Counted from the first letter of the stretch, positions 1 to 63,912 are shown. The stretch is DNA of 64,000 nt from Cristatella mucedo (GCA_009760855.2 WPIO01000007.1:3788001-3852000), one strand, 5' to 3'. Notes: generated by a model not told the origin, from the letters alone. Made by a program: numbers and translations.

Positions 1-174
1 TTGCTTACTAAACTACACAAAAGAGATTGTTTCACATGGTGTGAGACATTGCCTATTACACGGCAGACGACGGGAGTAGACTTTTACGAACCACTGAGTC
101 CAAACACATGCTTTTCCCTACTAGTAAACGAAGAAAATTAGTACATACTTCGGTATAAAGATGAGATGTACCCC

Positions 175-300
175 CCCCCCCCATTGACTGGCGCCAGCCA
201 ACTGTGAAATTTGGTGGCAGAAGTGTCATAGTATGTGGCTGCTTTCCACGCCTCCTGTGTCGGAGTTCTGCACCGAACGCTCACGTGCAAAACATCACGT
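175..300 (+). pseudogene. Tc1/mariner transposase fragment
   Basis: The frame reads PTVKFGGRSVIVCGCF, the classic Tc1 KFGGGSVMVWGCF motif, directly after a C12 homopolymer. The rest of the transposase is not legible and no terminal inverted repeats are visible, so this is an old fragment. Confidence 0.6.
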
Positions 301-1600
301 GCACCCCTCAGTCATCAGCATTTGATTTGGCCCCATAGCAAAAACCAAAGCCCCTGAGCACCTGGGAATTCAGACGTTGCAGCATCAACAAAGCCATGGC
401 AAGCGAGATGTTGGATGACGGTTTGTGAAAAGCGAATTGGCTGTTCGATATCCTACCAACAGCTGTACAGGGACTTGTTCGATGGCCTGGACGACTGAAT
501 CTGGTCTGCTGCTGGCAGGACCGATGGATGACCGGCTCATTAAGATAAGAGCACCAGAGAATACAACTGCCACACTTCGAGACCTTTCCGACACAAGCCT
601 CTGCTCACGCTGCTTGCCTCGAAGAGCCGATTCCTGGCAGAGAGGTCACTTCCGGCATAAGCTACTGACGGCCTTGTCACGGCCAGCTAACCATCATTCC
701 TATCTAATCAACTTATTGGCCGCTCCTGCCAGCCAGCGCCCTTCACCAATGACCTGCTTTGGCAGACCGAGAAGAAAAGCCGTCTACAGAAAGCCGTCTA
801 CCGACGAAGCAGCAGACTGCACACAAGAATGCCTGAATGCATGAAAAGAAAAAAGAGAAAAAGCAACGACAGCAAATTCGAGTAGAAGTGGAGTCGTAGC
901 AGGCGATGCGAGCGAGAGCAGCTCTGAGGAGGAGCTCACGGGTCAAGTCGAAGCAGCAGCAGCAGCAGCGGCAGCAGCAGCAGGTGCAGCAGCAGCAGCA
1001 GAGAGAAGGGAGGGAGGGAGCAGGATGTAGCTTACCAGTAAGGCCTCTGGCCCCAGCCTGCTAGGCCACTACAGTCACACTCACAGCTCAGTAGTAGTAA
1101 AGGTCAAACTCAGCTCACAATTAACCTTTCCCAGCATGGCCCGGTGGAAGATAAGCAGACCAAGGCTAGCTGCCCCGAGACGATATCAGCTGCCCACGGT
1201 TCCAAAGCGGCCAATAGCAGTACGAGAAGCATAGGGCAGCATAAGATTACTGCAGGTTGCCGTGGCCCACGACTCTGCTTGGCAGCGGTTCGGTGACCTG
1301 GGCCGAACCCCTACTCCTACACCATCCGGGCCAAACCAAAGTCACCAAAAACGAAATTATGTCCTATTTCCAATCAATGAGCAACTTCCCCGAATTCGTA
1401 CCGAATAAACAATATAATTATGCGCCATAATTTTTCATTAATTGCAGGCCTTGCCATCTACATAAAATCGCCTGGGTCTTGCTCCCCCACCTCACTGCTC
1501 ACAGGGACACTGAGCCCTAGCATGCTGCCATCACCGACAGAGCAGCAGCTGCGACAATTGCACAACCCCCCACCGCCAATTGGCAAATTGAAAGCATCTC
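301..1600. other. No gene recognised; CAG/GCA-rich stretch
   Basis: A 139-codon plus-strand frame at 425-844 has no recognisable motif. An imperfect (GCA)n run lies at about 947-1003. Nothing else is supported. Confidence 0.4.
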
Positions 1601-1601
1601 A

Positions 1602-1636
1602 AAGAGAGAGTGAGAGGGAGAGAGAGAGAGAGAGCC
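1602..1636 (+). repeat. (AG)n microsatellite
   Basis: Short, slightly interrupted GA repeat. Confidence 0.85.
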
Positions 1637-1780
1637 GTGTGTGAGCATTCGTGCATGCACATTGGTGTGCATCAAAGGTCAAAAGCAGAGACCAAAGAAT
1701 GTCTAAGACGGCTCGCTGAACGAGTCAGTTAAAGGAAGAGTGTCATTGATACACTTAACATAGTGAGTCCAGGTATTAAA

Positions 1781-1868
1781 GTTTGACCCATGGGTAAGAT
1801 GCCTTTAAACTACAAAGGTCGAGGGCTCGAACCCTGTGGCATATGTAAAGCACCTGGATAATCCTAAT
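1781..1868 (+). mobile_element. Family 2 SINE, tRNA-derived head
   Basis: A-box-like start (catgggtaagatg) and B box (gggctcgaaccct), then ggcatatgtaaagcacctgga. It abuts the 3' tail of a minus-strand LINE fragment. Confidence 0.6.
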
Positions 1869-2245
1869 AATATTACATTTGTATAGCACCCTCAGATAAC
1901 TTAATCTCTTTCTAAGTACTTTAAACTGCTTGATTGGGAGCCACTGCAGGTCGGCGAGAAGTGATGTGATGTGGCAACTGCAACGTTCACGACAGAAAAG
2001 CCTAGCGGCAGTGTTTTGCACCAATTGTAAATGTCTTATTACACAGGCCAGTAGACCAGCAAGCAGTGAGTTACAGAATTCGAGACGGGATGTCACAAAT
2101 GCATGGACCAATTTGGATGCAGCATCCTGTCTAAGCAACTCCCCCCAGACTTCTAGCGATGTTAAGCAGCTGAAAGTAGGCAGACGACTGTAGAGCTGAT
2201 GTGATCGGCTGGTCATTTTGGAAAAAGACATATAGATTTCGTGTA
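1869..2245 (-). pseudogene. CR1/L2-like LINE 3' fragment
   Basis: The minus frame gives FVTSRLEFCNSLLAGL, LQLVQNTAARLFCRERCSCH and LLADLQWLP, the C-terminal module of CR1/L2 reverse transcriptases, then the LINE tail. Broken by stops and truncated 5'. Confidence 0.75.
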
Positions 2246-2465
2246 GATGCTACGGGAGATATGCTGGCAGAGATTAAATTCTCTTTGTGCACTATACCAA
2301 TGAATTGTATCATAATACGATGGGAGGCGACCGTGTCGTCGTTCAGCACGATATCGCTCAGCCCGCGAGGGGGAGAGGGATAACGGTACACTACCCGAGC
2401 CCATATAAAAAGTTCATTCTTTTTCAATAAAATATTTTTAAAATATTTATATATGCACATATATA

Positions 2466-2618
<153 letters not shown>

Positions 2619-2829
2619 GAATACATAGGCTTAAACTAAGTCACGACGACGATGATCTTGCCAGACATGGAACGTTTGGCAGTCGGACTGCAATTAGTGA
2701 CTCTCGGTGACCAGAAACTCGACGGGTTGGCTCAAACAGCGTCTGCCTAACTTGAATAAGACCGAAAACTCAGGGGCATCGCCTCCATCCCAAGTGGTTC
2801 GTTTCTCCACCACACTGGGGCCTGAAGTC

Positions 2830-4330
2830 AGCTGACGCTGCCGGCCGCCAACGGTAGGTGACTAGCGCCCTTCCCCGAGCGATGGGCCGGCGACTGGCGG
2901 CACAAAAGGAGCTCAGGCGCTTACCTCAAAAAAACCTCGGTATGACGGTAGCCGGTGGCGTTTATAGGCTGCACCCTGGAGCAGAAGCCAGCCCCGCTCC
3001 GGTACCTCCGAGGCCGAAACGAGACCGCTTCGGCAGAGCCAGTGCGCGAACGCGCTCAGCTATGCCTGACCCTTGCTGCTGCGGTGGTGCGCAGGCAGCA
3101 AGCGGACAAGGGGTCAAGTCGACTGCGCAAGCGGCTCGCGCACGAACCGCAGCGTTGTTGACGTTGACCGGGCGGGTCAAATTCCCCGCGATCCGCGGGC
3201 GGATCGCAGGATCGAAGGGCAAGCATGCAGGTGGGCGGGATGTGGGGGGGGGGCGTTCTCGTCGCCGAGCTCGCTCCTGCACGATTACACAGAGCACCGA
3301 GCAAAAAAAAATATGGCTCCTAAAGTTCTCGCGCGACCTTCGCGGACACGAGCAGGGTCAAAGCAACGGAGGACCCGCCTCCTGCACCGGAATTCGTGAT
3401 CGCCGAGGCGCGAAGTCGCTTAAGGTCGGCGGTCGACTTCGCCCACTGACGGAGCTGAGATGCAATAGACGCCGCCGCGCGCGATATTCCCCCACCCCGC
3501 GACGTCGGCACAAGCACCGTAGCCAGCGCCTTACCCGGGGGGGGGGGGAAACAAAAAACGGTTAAAGAATGGCTTCGAACGGGCGCGCGCGCGCCCTCTC
3601 GTCCGCCGCCCCGGCTGTGCTGGATTCTTTACCTTATCCTTACCGGATCCTCGAGCGGCTGCAGTTTAATGGCCACTCGACGAGGCTCAATAATCGCAGT
3701 CCAGTGCGCCACCTCCTAGACGATGCTAGCGAAGACGGAAGAGCACGAGGCGCGCGGCGGCGGTTTGACGCCGTCCAATGTCAAGGCCGTCGTTGCGACC
3801 TGGCGATCGGGGCTCATCTCGCGCTCGCCTCGGACGGCCGGACGGCCGTTCGCGCGCTGTGAAAGGCTTCGCAAAAGTTGAGGTTGACTAGCGAACGCTG
3901 ACTGGGTGTCGGAATTCGGCCTGTGAATAAAAAAAACTCAATTTTTCCAGGCCACGCTGAGCGTGGCCCTCGGGCGGGAGGGGCGACGTAAAGGCCCGCC
4001 GGTAATTGCACAGCGGGCGCAGCGCCAGCGGACGCCCACTTTCGCCCCTCTCACTCTGACAATCCGACCGTCGCACTCGGCAGGTGGCTACTCGGCTTCC
4101 GGGGACAGACTACTGGGCTAAGGGAGCGACCGCAGAGGCCCTTCGGGCGCGTCGCCGCCGCTATATTTCTCCCGAGCGAGGTGGTTGCGTTGCTCCGCGA
4201 TTATTATGAACATCCATCGAGTTTGGACGCCGACCTTTCCACCGAGAACCGCTTACGAAATAGGCGATGAGCCGAGGCTTATGAGGTAGCGCGACATTTA
4301 ACCGTTTAACGGGATTTATGCAACAATTGA
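2830..4330. other. GC- and CpG-rich region, function unknown
   Basis: Markedly richer in G+C and CpG than the flanks, with long frames on both strands (235 codons at 2858-3565 plus), a by-product of the composition. No protein motif is recognised. It could be a promoter region or part of a long LTR or other element. A G10 run lies at 3540. Confidence 0.35.
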
Positions 4331-4412
4331 GAGTGTAGCACAGCGCCGGCCTGGCTCATGTTTAGGGCGCACAAGAACTGCTCAGCAGGAAAAACCTCTT
4401 TCTGAGAGCGTT

Positions 4413-4525
4413 GAGCAAGAGGACGCAGCCGTCGTACTAAGATCATGAGGTGATTGATATCGGCAACTGGCCTGTCAACTCTATAGCCCCAGCTGGCAAT
4501 TTGAGAATAGGGAAACGCTTGCTTG
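4413..4525 (+). repeat. Local direct repeat, copy 1 (with 4693-4802)
   Basis: Shares gagcaaga-gacgcag, gatcatga-gtgattgatat, ctg(g)cctgtcaac and cgcttgcttg/cgctcgctcg in the same order with 4693-4802. A second pair, 4571-4615 and 4641-4686, shares gtgagaacgaga and gtggctgaa-agca. Confidence 0.6.
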
Positions 4526-4692
4526 AAAGGTCGCAGTCGCCGCCGGACGTCCTAGAGTTGCTCGACGGGTTTCCGTGAGAACGAGAAAGGTGGCTGAAAA
4601 GCATCTGCGTCCTCTAGGACGAAGCGGTCATGATAGACGGTTCCCGTGAGAACGAGAGACGTGGCTGAAGAGCACCTGCGTTCTCGAGCTGT

Positions 4693-4802
4693 GAGCAAGA
4701 GAACGCAGAGGTCGCAGCAGGATCATGAAGTGATTGATATTGGCTGGCTTGTCAACCCCATTGTCCCGGCTAGTACTGTAATGGTAGGGCGACGCTCGCT
4801 CG
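4693..4802 (+). repeat. Local direct repeat, copy 2 (with 4413-4525)
   Basis: Second copy of the unit described at 4413-4525, about 280 bp downstream of the first. Confidence 0.6.
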
Positions 4803-5274
4803 GGGTTCCTTCTCCGTCTTCGGCTCCGTTTCGACACCGTTGCCGGTAGTTGCCGAACTCGTTTCTCTGAAAGCGAGGGAGGAGGGCGGGCTGTTCGCCG
4901 GCGACTGAGGGGCAGGGCGAGACGGGGTCAGAAAGATTCGGTGGACACCACCGAATACGGGCGCATAGCGCCCGAGCTCGCATTTTGCGTTTTTTGTGTT
5001 TTGTGTGTGCGCGCGCACGTGGTCTCGGTATAGGGATTTGCCGCTGCGAACTAGAAGTAGTTCAGTATGGTGTGTGAGATATTTCGGTGGTTCAGGCTGA
5101 TCCATCCATTTAGGTCGTTCCCCACTCGAGACGCAGGTAGCCTAAGTTCGGAGACGTGTTTCCTCCGCAAGAGTGCTTGAGGTAGTGAGTGAGGTATTCC
5201 TGTCTTCACGGCGAAAGCGGAACCCTAGTTCTCCAGTCAGGGTCTAGACTCCGGTTCGAGCTCCATTTGTTTGG

Positions 5275-5535
5275 GTAGTTCCCCACAATAGACGTAGGTA
5301 GACTAAGTGCGGGGACGTATTCCCCCCCCCCCCCGCACTTACGTATTTCGTGCTTGTGCTGTCGTGAGCCAGCGAGGAGTGTGGAGGATACAACTGAGCT
5401 AGACGCGCAGCGACACTGTGCGCTTGCGAATAAAGCTCAGTAAAATCCCCTATTTGTGCGCGTCTCTTTCTAATTCACGCCGCGGACTCACGGCACCCTT
5501 AGTAACGATAAGTAGGTTGGCGCCAGAAGCACTCG
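5275..5535 (+). mobile_element. Possible LTR end with PBS-like site
   Basis: An AATAAA (5429-5434) is followed about 90 bp later by ttggcgccagaagc (5517-5530), which resembles an LTR retroelement primer-binding site after an LTR. A diverged repeat of the 5275-5340 stretch lies at 5117-5180. No partner LTR or coding domain is seen, so the call is tentative. Confidence 0.25.
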
Positions 5536-5782
5536 CTTCGTGGCCGCCTGCTAATTGCGCGTAGGCGAGCACCGAACCGCATTCGGCTGTAGGTGGCGCC
5601 GCTCGGTAAGTGGCAGGTCACGCCTACTCCGCCGATCCATCGGCGTTACGAGACTCGAGACCTGGCCAGCGTGTAAGGTGCGAGCCGGATCGCCCGGTCG
5701 TTCTCTCAGAGCGATGGTCGGCCACTCGGCGTAACTGCGCAGGCGTTCCGCGAACACCATTTTGGAGCCAGGGCGAAGAGCA

Positions 5783-5944
5783 GCCGTGATGGCACACTAG
5801 GTAAGGCGGTTGCTTTCACGACCTCGGTCCAGAGGTCGTGGGTTCGATTCCTGTAGTGGGCGATTCTGTATCACCACTGCAAGCGGTGGTGATAGCCATA
5901 AAGGCTCTTCTGTCGCTATACAAAAAGAGGCTGTTTAATCAGCT
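5783..5944 (+). mobile_element. Family 1 SINE (tRNA-derived), near full length
   Basis: Head with A box (ggcacactaggtaaggc) and B box (gggttcgattcc), body with the inverted pair caccactgcaagcggtggtg, and end ctatacaaaaagaggctgtt-taatcagct. This copy serves as a reference for the family. Family 1 SINEs lack the LINE-type stem-loop tail. Confidence 0.85.
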
Positions 5945-6109
5945 AGAGCAGCAGCCGCCATGCTGCCTTCGCTGTGGGAGCTCTTGGGTCGCCAGCTAGC
6001 GCGAGCGCTGGCCGCCGCCTCGATGCTCTGTGCGCATTCTGTGCATCGCCGAACAATCGGAGGATCGTGCTAGCCGATGTAACGATCCTCAAATGGAGTA
6101 TTTTTTGAG

Positions 6110-6392
6110 CTTTGAAATCCACTTTTCTTGACCAAAACTCGCTTCTTGAATAAAGTACTCTTTGACGAATCCTTCATTTGACCGCTGGTGCAGTGGTGCG
6201 GCCTGCCGCCTGATTTGAACCCTATACAACTACTGTGGAGCAATATCGACCGGCGGCTGAGGCCGTCGGTGTTCGGCCCAAACCAGTGGCCGATCTGTTC
6301 AGTAAAACGCAGTCTCTTTGGAATTCGCTGCCATTTAATAGACTGCACAGCAGCTAGTAGCTTTTATTCCATGCCAGACAAATGAGGTCATT
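6110..6392 (+). pseudogene. Tc1/mariner transposase C-terminal fragment
   Basis: The frame reads PPDLNPIQLLWSNIDRRLRP and ends SFYSMPDK, matching the PDLNPIE-LW block and final SMPRR motif of Tc1-like transposases. The PDLNPIE block carries the last catalytic acidic residue; here it is Gln in place of Glu. Upstream domains are unreadable. Confidence 0.8.
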
Positions 6393-6693
6393 AATAATCG
6401 TTGTGGGACGACGTTAAATTTAGTGCACGCACACTAACAGTATATGTGTTTGTTTATGAGTTGTCAATAAGTATTTTCACATGCTTCGTATAAATTTAGT
6501 ACGCCTGGCATCGTAGAAAACCCTCTTATTTCCCGAGCGAATTTACAGCCGCCGAAGCAGCAGCGGTCATAATGCGAGGATTTCTTTTCGCCTGAGTGTG
6601 TACCAGAGCAGGAACCAGCAATAGGCTAAATAGCTGTCCAGCATTCCCCCAACATGGTGCGGGGACCGGTTTAGAAAATATTTTGTCCGAGCT

Positions 6694-6955
6694 GAACCTT
6701 AGCCCAGCGGTAAGGTTCTTGAACTTAAAGGCAGGTCATGGGTCCGAGTCCTTCAGCAGGCAGTAAAGTGTTAAGTGTAAAGTGTAAAGAATGTAAAGTG
6801 CCTAGAAAGAGATGAGTTCTCCGAAGACGCCATAAAAATGCATTGTTATTATTATTATTATTATTCAGGAGGCAATCCTTTATTGCCCACTGCAAGCAGG
6901 GCGATAGCATTTAAGGCTCTTCTGCCGCTGTATAACTGAGGCTGTTTAATCAGTC
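6694..6955 (+). mobile_element. Family 1 SINE split by an inserted stem-loop tail
   Basis: The head (gcccagcggtaaggttctt, B box gggtccgagtcc) and body (tttattgcccactgcaagc to gctgtttaatcagt) are separated at about 6765-6865 by aatgtaaagtgcctagaaagagatgag-ending in (ATT)n. The insert is the 3' stem-loop tail of LINE/family 2 SINE type. Confidence 0.75.
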
Positions 6956-7148
6956 TCGCCCTAAGCTGTAGGCGCTACCAATGAAATAGGCCGCATGAAA
7001 TCCGACCCGTAGACGTCATGGGACTTGCCTGCAAGAATCTGTCAGTTTGAAAGCTCTTTGTATTCACGAAAGGATCCAGCAAAAGGTACTGCTGTAAAAG
7101 TCTGCTTAGCCCTGACATATTTCGCCTTCTCCGGCTCGAATAAAAAAC

Positions 7149-7321
7149 ATGCTAGCTGATTTAAAACATGATGGCCTCTTTTGTATAGCGTCAGAAGAAC
7201 ATTTACGGCTTTCAACCCCCCTCGCAATGGCAATACAGGGTCGCCCACCGCAGGATTCGAACCCACGACCTCGGGACAGAGGCCGTGAAAGGCAACCACT
7301 TTACCCAGTGTGCCATCGGGG
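7149..7321 (-). mobile_element. Family 1 SINE
   Basis: Minus copy: agctgattt-aac start on plus, B box complement ggattcgaacccacgacctc, A box complement tttacccagtgtgccatc. Same body as the 5783 copy. Confidence 0.85.
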
Positions 7322-8125
7322 CTCAGCGAAAGCACCTCTAATGAGGAATATCGACAGGAAATTCACAAGGTCTGTGGCCTTCAAATCGCACAATCAAACC
7401 GCGTAGTCTCCACTTCTGTAACGGCAGAGCTCAAAGGTATCAAATGCACGGAAGGGAAATATGTTAGATGACAAGCCAGAATGGCAGTTCAGGCCGTGTG
7501 CTAGAGGGACGGCACAGGCTGGGTTCGGCTGAGGTGTCTGACTCAGCCAAGCCCGACTAATGACCATCCTTACCCGAAGGCTGGGCGTAGTCCATATGAC
7601 CGATAGCTAGTGGCCCAAGAGCGATTAGTAATAAATCAGGATGAAGACGGCTTGAAATAGTCTGTGAAGTAGCAGACGATGGTGGGGGGATTTGCAGGGT
7701 CGAGTCCAACTGAGAACAATTGTCGGAGCTCACAGGGAGCCCTGGCGTTAGATGAGAAGAACGATGGTGGATTGATGAAGGACTGAGGTGACAGTCAGGT
7801 CGGACGGGGAAATGATCAGTCGGAGTACAGTGTGAAGGAAACGTTGCGATCAGCTACATGAATTGGAGGCTAAGGATTGCCTGGTTATTCCGAGCCCCGT
7901 GCCGAGGTGGCTAGCGTACACTGAGAGGTCGGATGAGTGGAAGAGAGCCAGAGGTGCTAGCTGCCGGCCCGGCGCCACTAGCTGGCCCCCAGGCTATGAG
8001 CCTGGTTCGGAAGACTGTGGTCTAACGTATACGCAGACACTGTAGTTAGCCGATCCCAGGAGTTTAGCGAACCCAAGATGTATGAGCAGATGTAGATCGA
8101 ACAGTCCTGCCACTAGATCAGTATT
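7322..8125. other. Nothing recognised
   Basis: No coding motif, RNA or repeat unit could be supported here. Confidence 0.4.
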
Positions 8126-8250
<125 letters not shown>

Positions 8251-9151
8251 CACACACAGAGGAGAGAGAGGGAGGGAGGGAGGAAGGAGAGTAAGCGGAG
8301 TGGCCATAAGCCATACAGGATCTGAAATCGCATCTAACACACCACTTACAGGCCCACCGAATAAGCTGTAAGCAACAGGCCTCTTGTCGGAGGCCGTGTG
8401 TTTTGCCTACGCCTGGCACACCACATGGCGCCATTCGGACATCTATGCAGCCTGCCCGATGAAGCCATTATGTCTTTGGGCATGCAGAAAGATTTTTTGT
8501 GTTTGCCTGCAGTCATCTTATTTAGCAAACAGCTCGGCATAAGAATATGTCGTTTTTACTGCAGTAAGGCTTGTTTCTGCGACGTCTTGCTTCGGTCCTG
8601 CTTGTGTCATACTTCGGTCTTCATTACCATGAGATATTTATATGGTCAGTTGCCTCCTAAAAGCTCCACACCCAGAATAGTCGTGAGAAAATTGCAACTT
8701 AAGTAGGGAATGGACCTCCACGATGAACCTCCCGGTGAGTTTAAAGAGCCACCGGCTACTGCCTTTGTCGCCAGCTGCTTCACGACTTGATTCTTATATG
8801 AAGAGTTCATAGTGTCTCATTAACAAGAACTCATCGATGGAACACACAGATGACTTCACTGGTCAAGTCATCCACTCTGCCTGTCAAAGGAATGATGAAG
8901 GCATATCCTTGACGGCAACTATGATTTGACGTTTGTTCAGTCGTGCGTGAGTCTTGACCAGTAAGTAGAACCGTTCAGCTTCCGAATCTTCGTTCAGACT
9001 TCCATCATTCACTTAACCTTTGATCCCCATCTTTTCGACCTACGGACCACAGACTGGAGCAAGACTTAAGCAGGATAGAAGCTAGACTGACCATGTAACG
9101 TGGCTCGACAGAGTGGAGCAACAAAATCATAAAGATTGGACTGTCGCCCTG

Positions 9152-9245
9152 GTTTGGCCCAGCAGCTAAGCTGCGCGCCTTTGACGATCGAGGGCATGTG
9201 CTCAAGCCCTGCGGCATATGTTCAGCGCCTGGATTTATACAGGTA
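9152..9245 (+). mobile_element. Family 2 SINE fragment
   Basis: Reads ggtttggcccagcagctaag, B-box-like tgctcaagccctgcggcata, then tgttcagcgcctggat. The 3' stem-loop is lost. Confidence 0.6.
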
Positions 9246-9846
9246 TGTTGGGATCTGTTTCAGACCTACAGCCTGTCCACATGGTTAAGAGGAGCAGGGG
9301 AAAGTCAGTCCTGGCTCTTACGCAATGTCATCTATCTTAGTCTTTGTGCTGCCAGTTACTTCAGTAGACACTCCTACCCAAACTTCGCTATCAGGTAACC
9401 AGCTGGACACGTATTCAAAGTGTCAACAGATCCGAATGTTAAACGGGTCTGACCGTGGACTTCTCCTACCCTGCATCATTTGATTCATGAGCTCACTAGG
9501 GTGTGTGATGGCTGACAGTTCGGACTCATCACGATAGGTGTTGGCTGCAGTTCGAGCTAATCCTAGTAGTCGGTGACAGACAGTTTCCGGTCACCCATCA
9601 AACGAGCCCTGATGCCAAGCTCGGCCCACGATGATCCTGGGCACGAAGCATTGTCAGTTGAGGCAGCAACCTGCATGGAAATCTAGCTACTATTCAGTGG
9701 CTAGCCATGTTTAAGTCAAGGTGGGACAAACCTTGACCTTTACCAAAAGAAGCCTATTGCAGAAAGGCTACAGGGGCATGCTTGTCGGAAAGCTGCCCAG
9801 CGTACTCTGTCAACTAATATGTCAATGCTAGTCTCTGTGTATATAT

Positions 9847-9847
<1 letters not shown>

Positions 9848-9905
<58 letters not shown>
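9848..9905 (+). repeat. (AC)n microsatellite
   Basis: About 56 bp of AC, abutting the 3' end of the minus-strand SINE at 9915-10050. Confidence 0.97.
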
Positions 9906-9906
<1 letters not shown>

Positions 9907-9914
9907 CTATGTAA

Positions 9915-10050
9915 TTCATTTGACTTAAGAGAACTTAATCTCTATTCAGGCGCTTCACATATGCCGAAGCCTCGAGCCCACGATCTTGATCATAAAATGC
10001 ATTCATCTTGACCTTGGTCGTTAAAGGTGAGCACCTTTACCCCTGTCTAT
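9915..10050 (-). mobile_element. Family 2 SINE
   Basis: Minus copy with tail gagaacttaatctctattca and gcgcttcacatatgcc, then the B box complement gcctcgagcccacgat and a head with gaccttggtcgttaaaggtg. A short duplication/insert lies in the middle. Confidence 0.75.
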
Positions 10051-10156
10051 AAATGGTGATGCGGCTCCTGTGGTCACTATGCCCATAGCAATAATAATGA
10101 CGGTAGTGATAGCAATAATAACGAGTTATGATTGTGTAGGTATATATGCATCCCAC

Positions 10157-10159
<3 letters not shown>

Positions 10160-10193
<34 letters not shown>
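10160..10193 (+). repeat. (AC)n microsatellite
   Basis: About 34 bp AC followed by atatatatgcatat. Confidence 0.95.
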
Positions 10194-10199
<6 letters not shown>

Positions 10200-10504
10200 G
10201 CATATTAACGTTATGGGATTTTTTTATGCTTAAGGATTTTGAGTTTGGGATTTAGTGTTTGTATGCTTTTTAGGGATCATGGTTAACGGTGCCAATGTTT
10301 AGGGTTTAGAGTTTACGTTCAACGGTTTACAGCAGCTGGCTAACACGTCGAACCTTCTGCTATGGACAGACTGCCGATAGCAGAAAGTTCACTCTTCCGA
10401 GCAAAACGGTGCTGCATAAGCCGACCCCGTCGGGCCGTCTAAGGAGGGCCAAAGGCTCGTTGGCTCATTTCTTTCCTCCATGTCTGTGACCGTGTCTTTT
10501 GATC

Positions 10505-10625
10505 TGCTACCGATAGTGAGATTGTAAGTCATGCTAAGTAATTGTCAGTCACGGGTTCAAGCCCTGCGACACATGTAAGCTCCCGGAGAGAGATAAAGTT
10601 CTCTTACGGCTCTAAACATACAAAA
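10505..10625 (+). mobile_element. Family 2 SINE, degenerate
   Basis: B box cgggttcaagccctgcgaca, then catgtaagctcccggagagagataaagttctctta, a mutated stem-loop tail. Confidence 0.6.
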
Positions 10626-10627
10626 TA

Positions 10628-11444
10628 TTTATTTATTGATCATTCACAGGTGTGCAGTAAAAATCAACTTCAAAGCACTGACACCATCGGCCCACAGCCC
10701 TTATGTAAAAATCAAGCTAAAAGATCGCCAACTGCAAGTTTATCATTTTCACAATCTAATATAAACACACTTGACAATCGAGGATTCAGATTATCTTAAA
10801 TTGATTTGGTAATTGCTGATCCTGATCATCTTACCAAATGTACTTGGCAAAGAATGATATTGGGTGTCATTTGTATGGCAGCACGACTTTGTTCTCAGGG
10901 TCGTTTGAATTTTTGGGAAGTCGAGGCATCATAGGCTGTTTGCACAGTTGTCCGCTGGCCAGAGCGGCCTGTTGATCCTTTGCATGAAAGACCACACGAA
11001 TCTGTCGGCTAGCTGTCTGTACAAGAAACTCTTACCAGGATGGCATCAATCTTCTCACAACTGGGTTTAAAAATTGAGCTAAGTGGTAGTCACAAGACCA
11101 TCTGAAGTTAATTTTGAGGTTCTGCTGCACCAACGTTCTTATTCTAGGTAGCCAATACATCTCTGGCGGCTACAGCGGCCATTGCCATGCGGCACCACAT
11201 GGCACTACATCCCTGCGTGCACCTAGATGTCACTGCAGCCGCCGATCTGCAGCTCGAACGGAGAGCCAAGCAGACGGGTTACGGCCTGACATGGGGCCGG
11301 GCGGCAGCAGCAGCTCGGCTGCCCTCCACCCCGCCTACGGTCAAGCAGAGATTGCACAGAGGCGGGGCCGAGAGCCCCCTTGTTGCACGGGCCTTAAAGT
11401 ATGCTTAAAAGGGCGTCCGCTGGCCGCTCGGCAAGCAGATGGTA
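10628..11444 (-). other. DEPDC5: DEPDC5 3' untranslated region with tandem poly(A) signals
   Basis: Downstream of the stop the minus strand has no long frame. Two overlapping AATAAA signals lie at 10628-10637, suggesting a 3' UTR of about 0.8 kb. No other canonical signal was noticed between. A family 2 SINE starts just beyond on the opposite strand. Inferred; transcript evidence would be needed. Confidence 0.4.
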
Positions 11445-63507
<52,063 letters not shown>

Positions 63508-63750
63508 CTGGCACGGAATAAGTGTTGAAGTGGTACGACTTTGACAGAGCATCAGCGACTGGCATTCCTAAGATCCTCTCTGGCACTGACAGACACGTCG
63601 CATGCTTATGCAGAGAGAAGCATCTGCAACAGCTGCAGAGGCACTTAAAAGTTGGTGAGGCAGTTCTCGATCATCGTGCACAACGGTATGTTTTCCGAAG
63701 GCATAGCACAAGAAAATTTCAGCATGGATCCATAATAGATAGCATCGCTT

Positions 63751-63851
63751 TCAATGTATGGGCAGCTGAGTGACGTACAGCTCGTAAAGAGTTTTAGCAT
63801 CTTGGGACGTGTACTGCTCCCAGAACGAGCTGGCCAGTTTTCTTTTGAGCT
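63751..63851 (-). CDS. Possible last coding exon of an upstream same-strand gene
   Basis: After an acceptor (tctcag) a frame of about 33 codons runs to a TGA at 63751. It includes the run SSFWEQYTSQDAKTLYELYV. It joins in phase to a 31-nt candidate exon at 63882-63912, which has its own acceptor and a gtaagc donor. I do not recognise the protein. It does not match the expected N-terminus of DEPDC5, and its phase does not fit DEPDC5 E1. It may be the C-terminus of a neighbouring gene ending about 240 bp before DEPDC5, or an alternative 5' exon. Confidence 0.3.
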
Positions 63852-63881
63852 CTGAGAGTTTGCACGCACACCATCGCTTAC

Positions 63882-63912
63882 CCGAGCGCTGGGGCGTTTC
63901 AGCAAAGCTTGT
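63882..63912 (-). CDS. Possible 31-nt microexon of the upstream gene
   Basis: The exon lies between an acceptor (actttgcag) and a strong donor (gtaagc). It reads TSFAETPQRS and ends in phase 1, which matches the exon at 63751-63851. No homology is recognised. The call rests on splice signals and phase only. Confidence 0.25.

Noticed and set aside
2858-3565. 235-codon basic, Arg/Ala-rich plus-strand frame
   Set aside because: It lies in CpG-rich DNA where all frames stay open; no motif, no splice context, and competing frames on the other strand.
5783-5870. tRNA gene
   Set aside because: A and B boxes are present, but the unit recurs with a SINE body and does not fold as a full cloverleaf by eye. 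The same holds for the other SINE heads.
10195-10330. Telomere-like (TTTAGGG) repeats
   Set aside because: Only two loose units (gtttagggtttagag) occur; not a repeat array.
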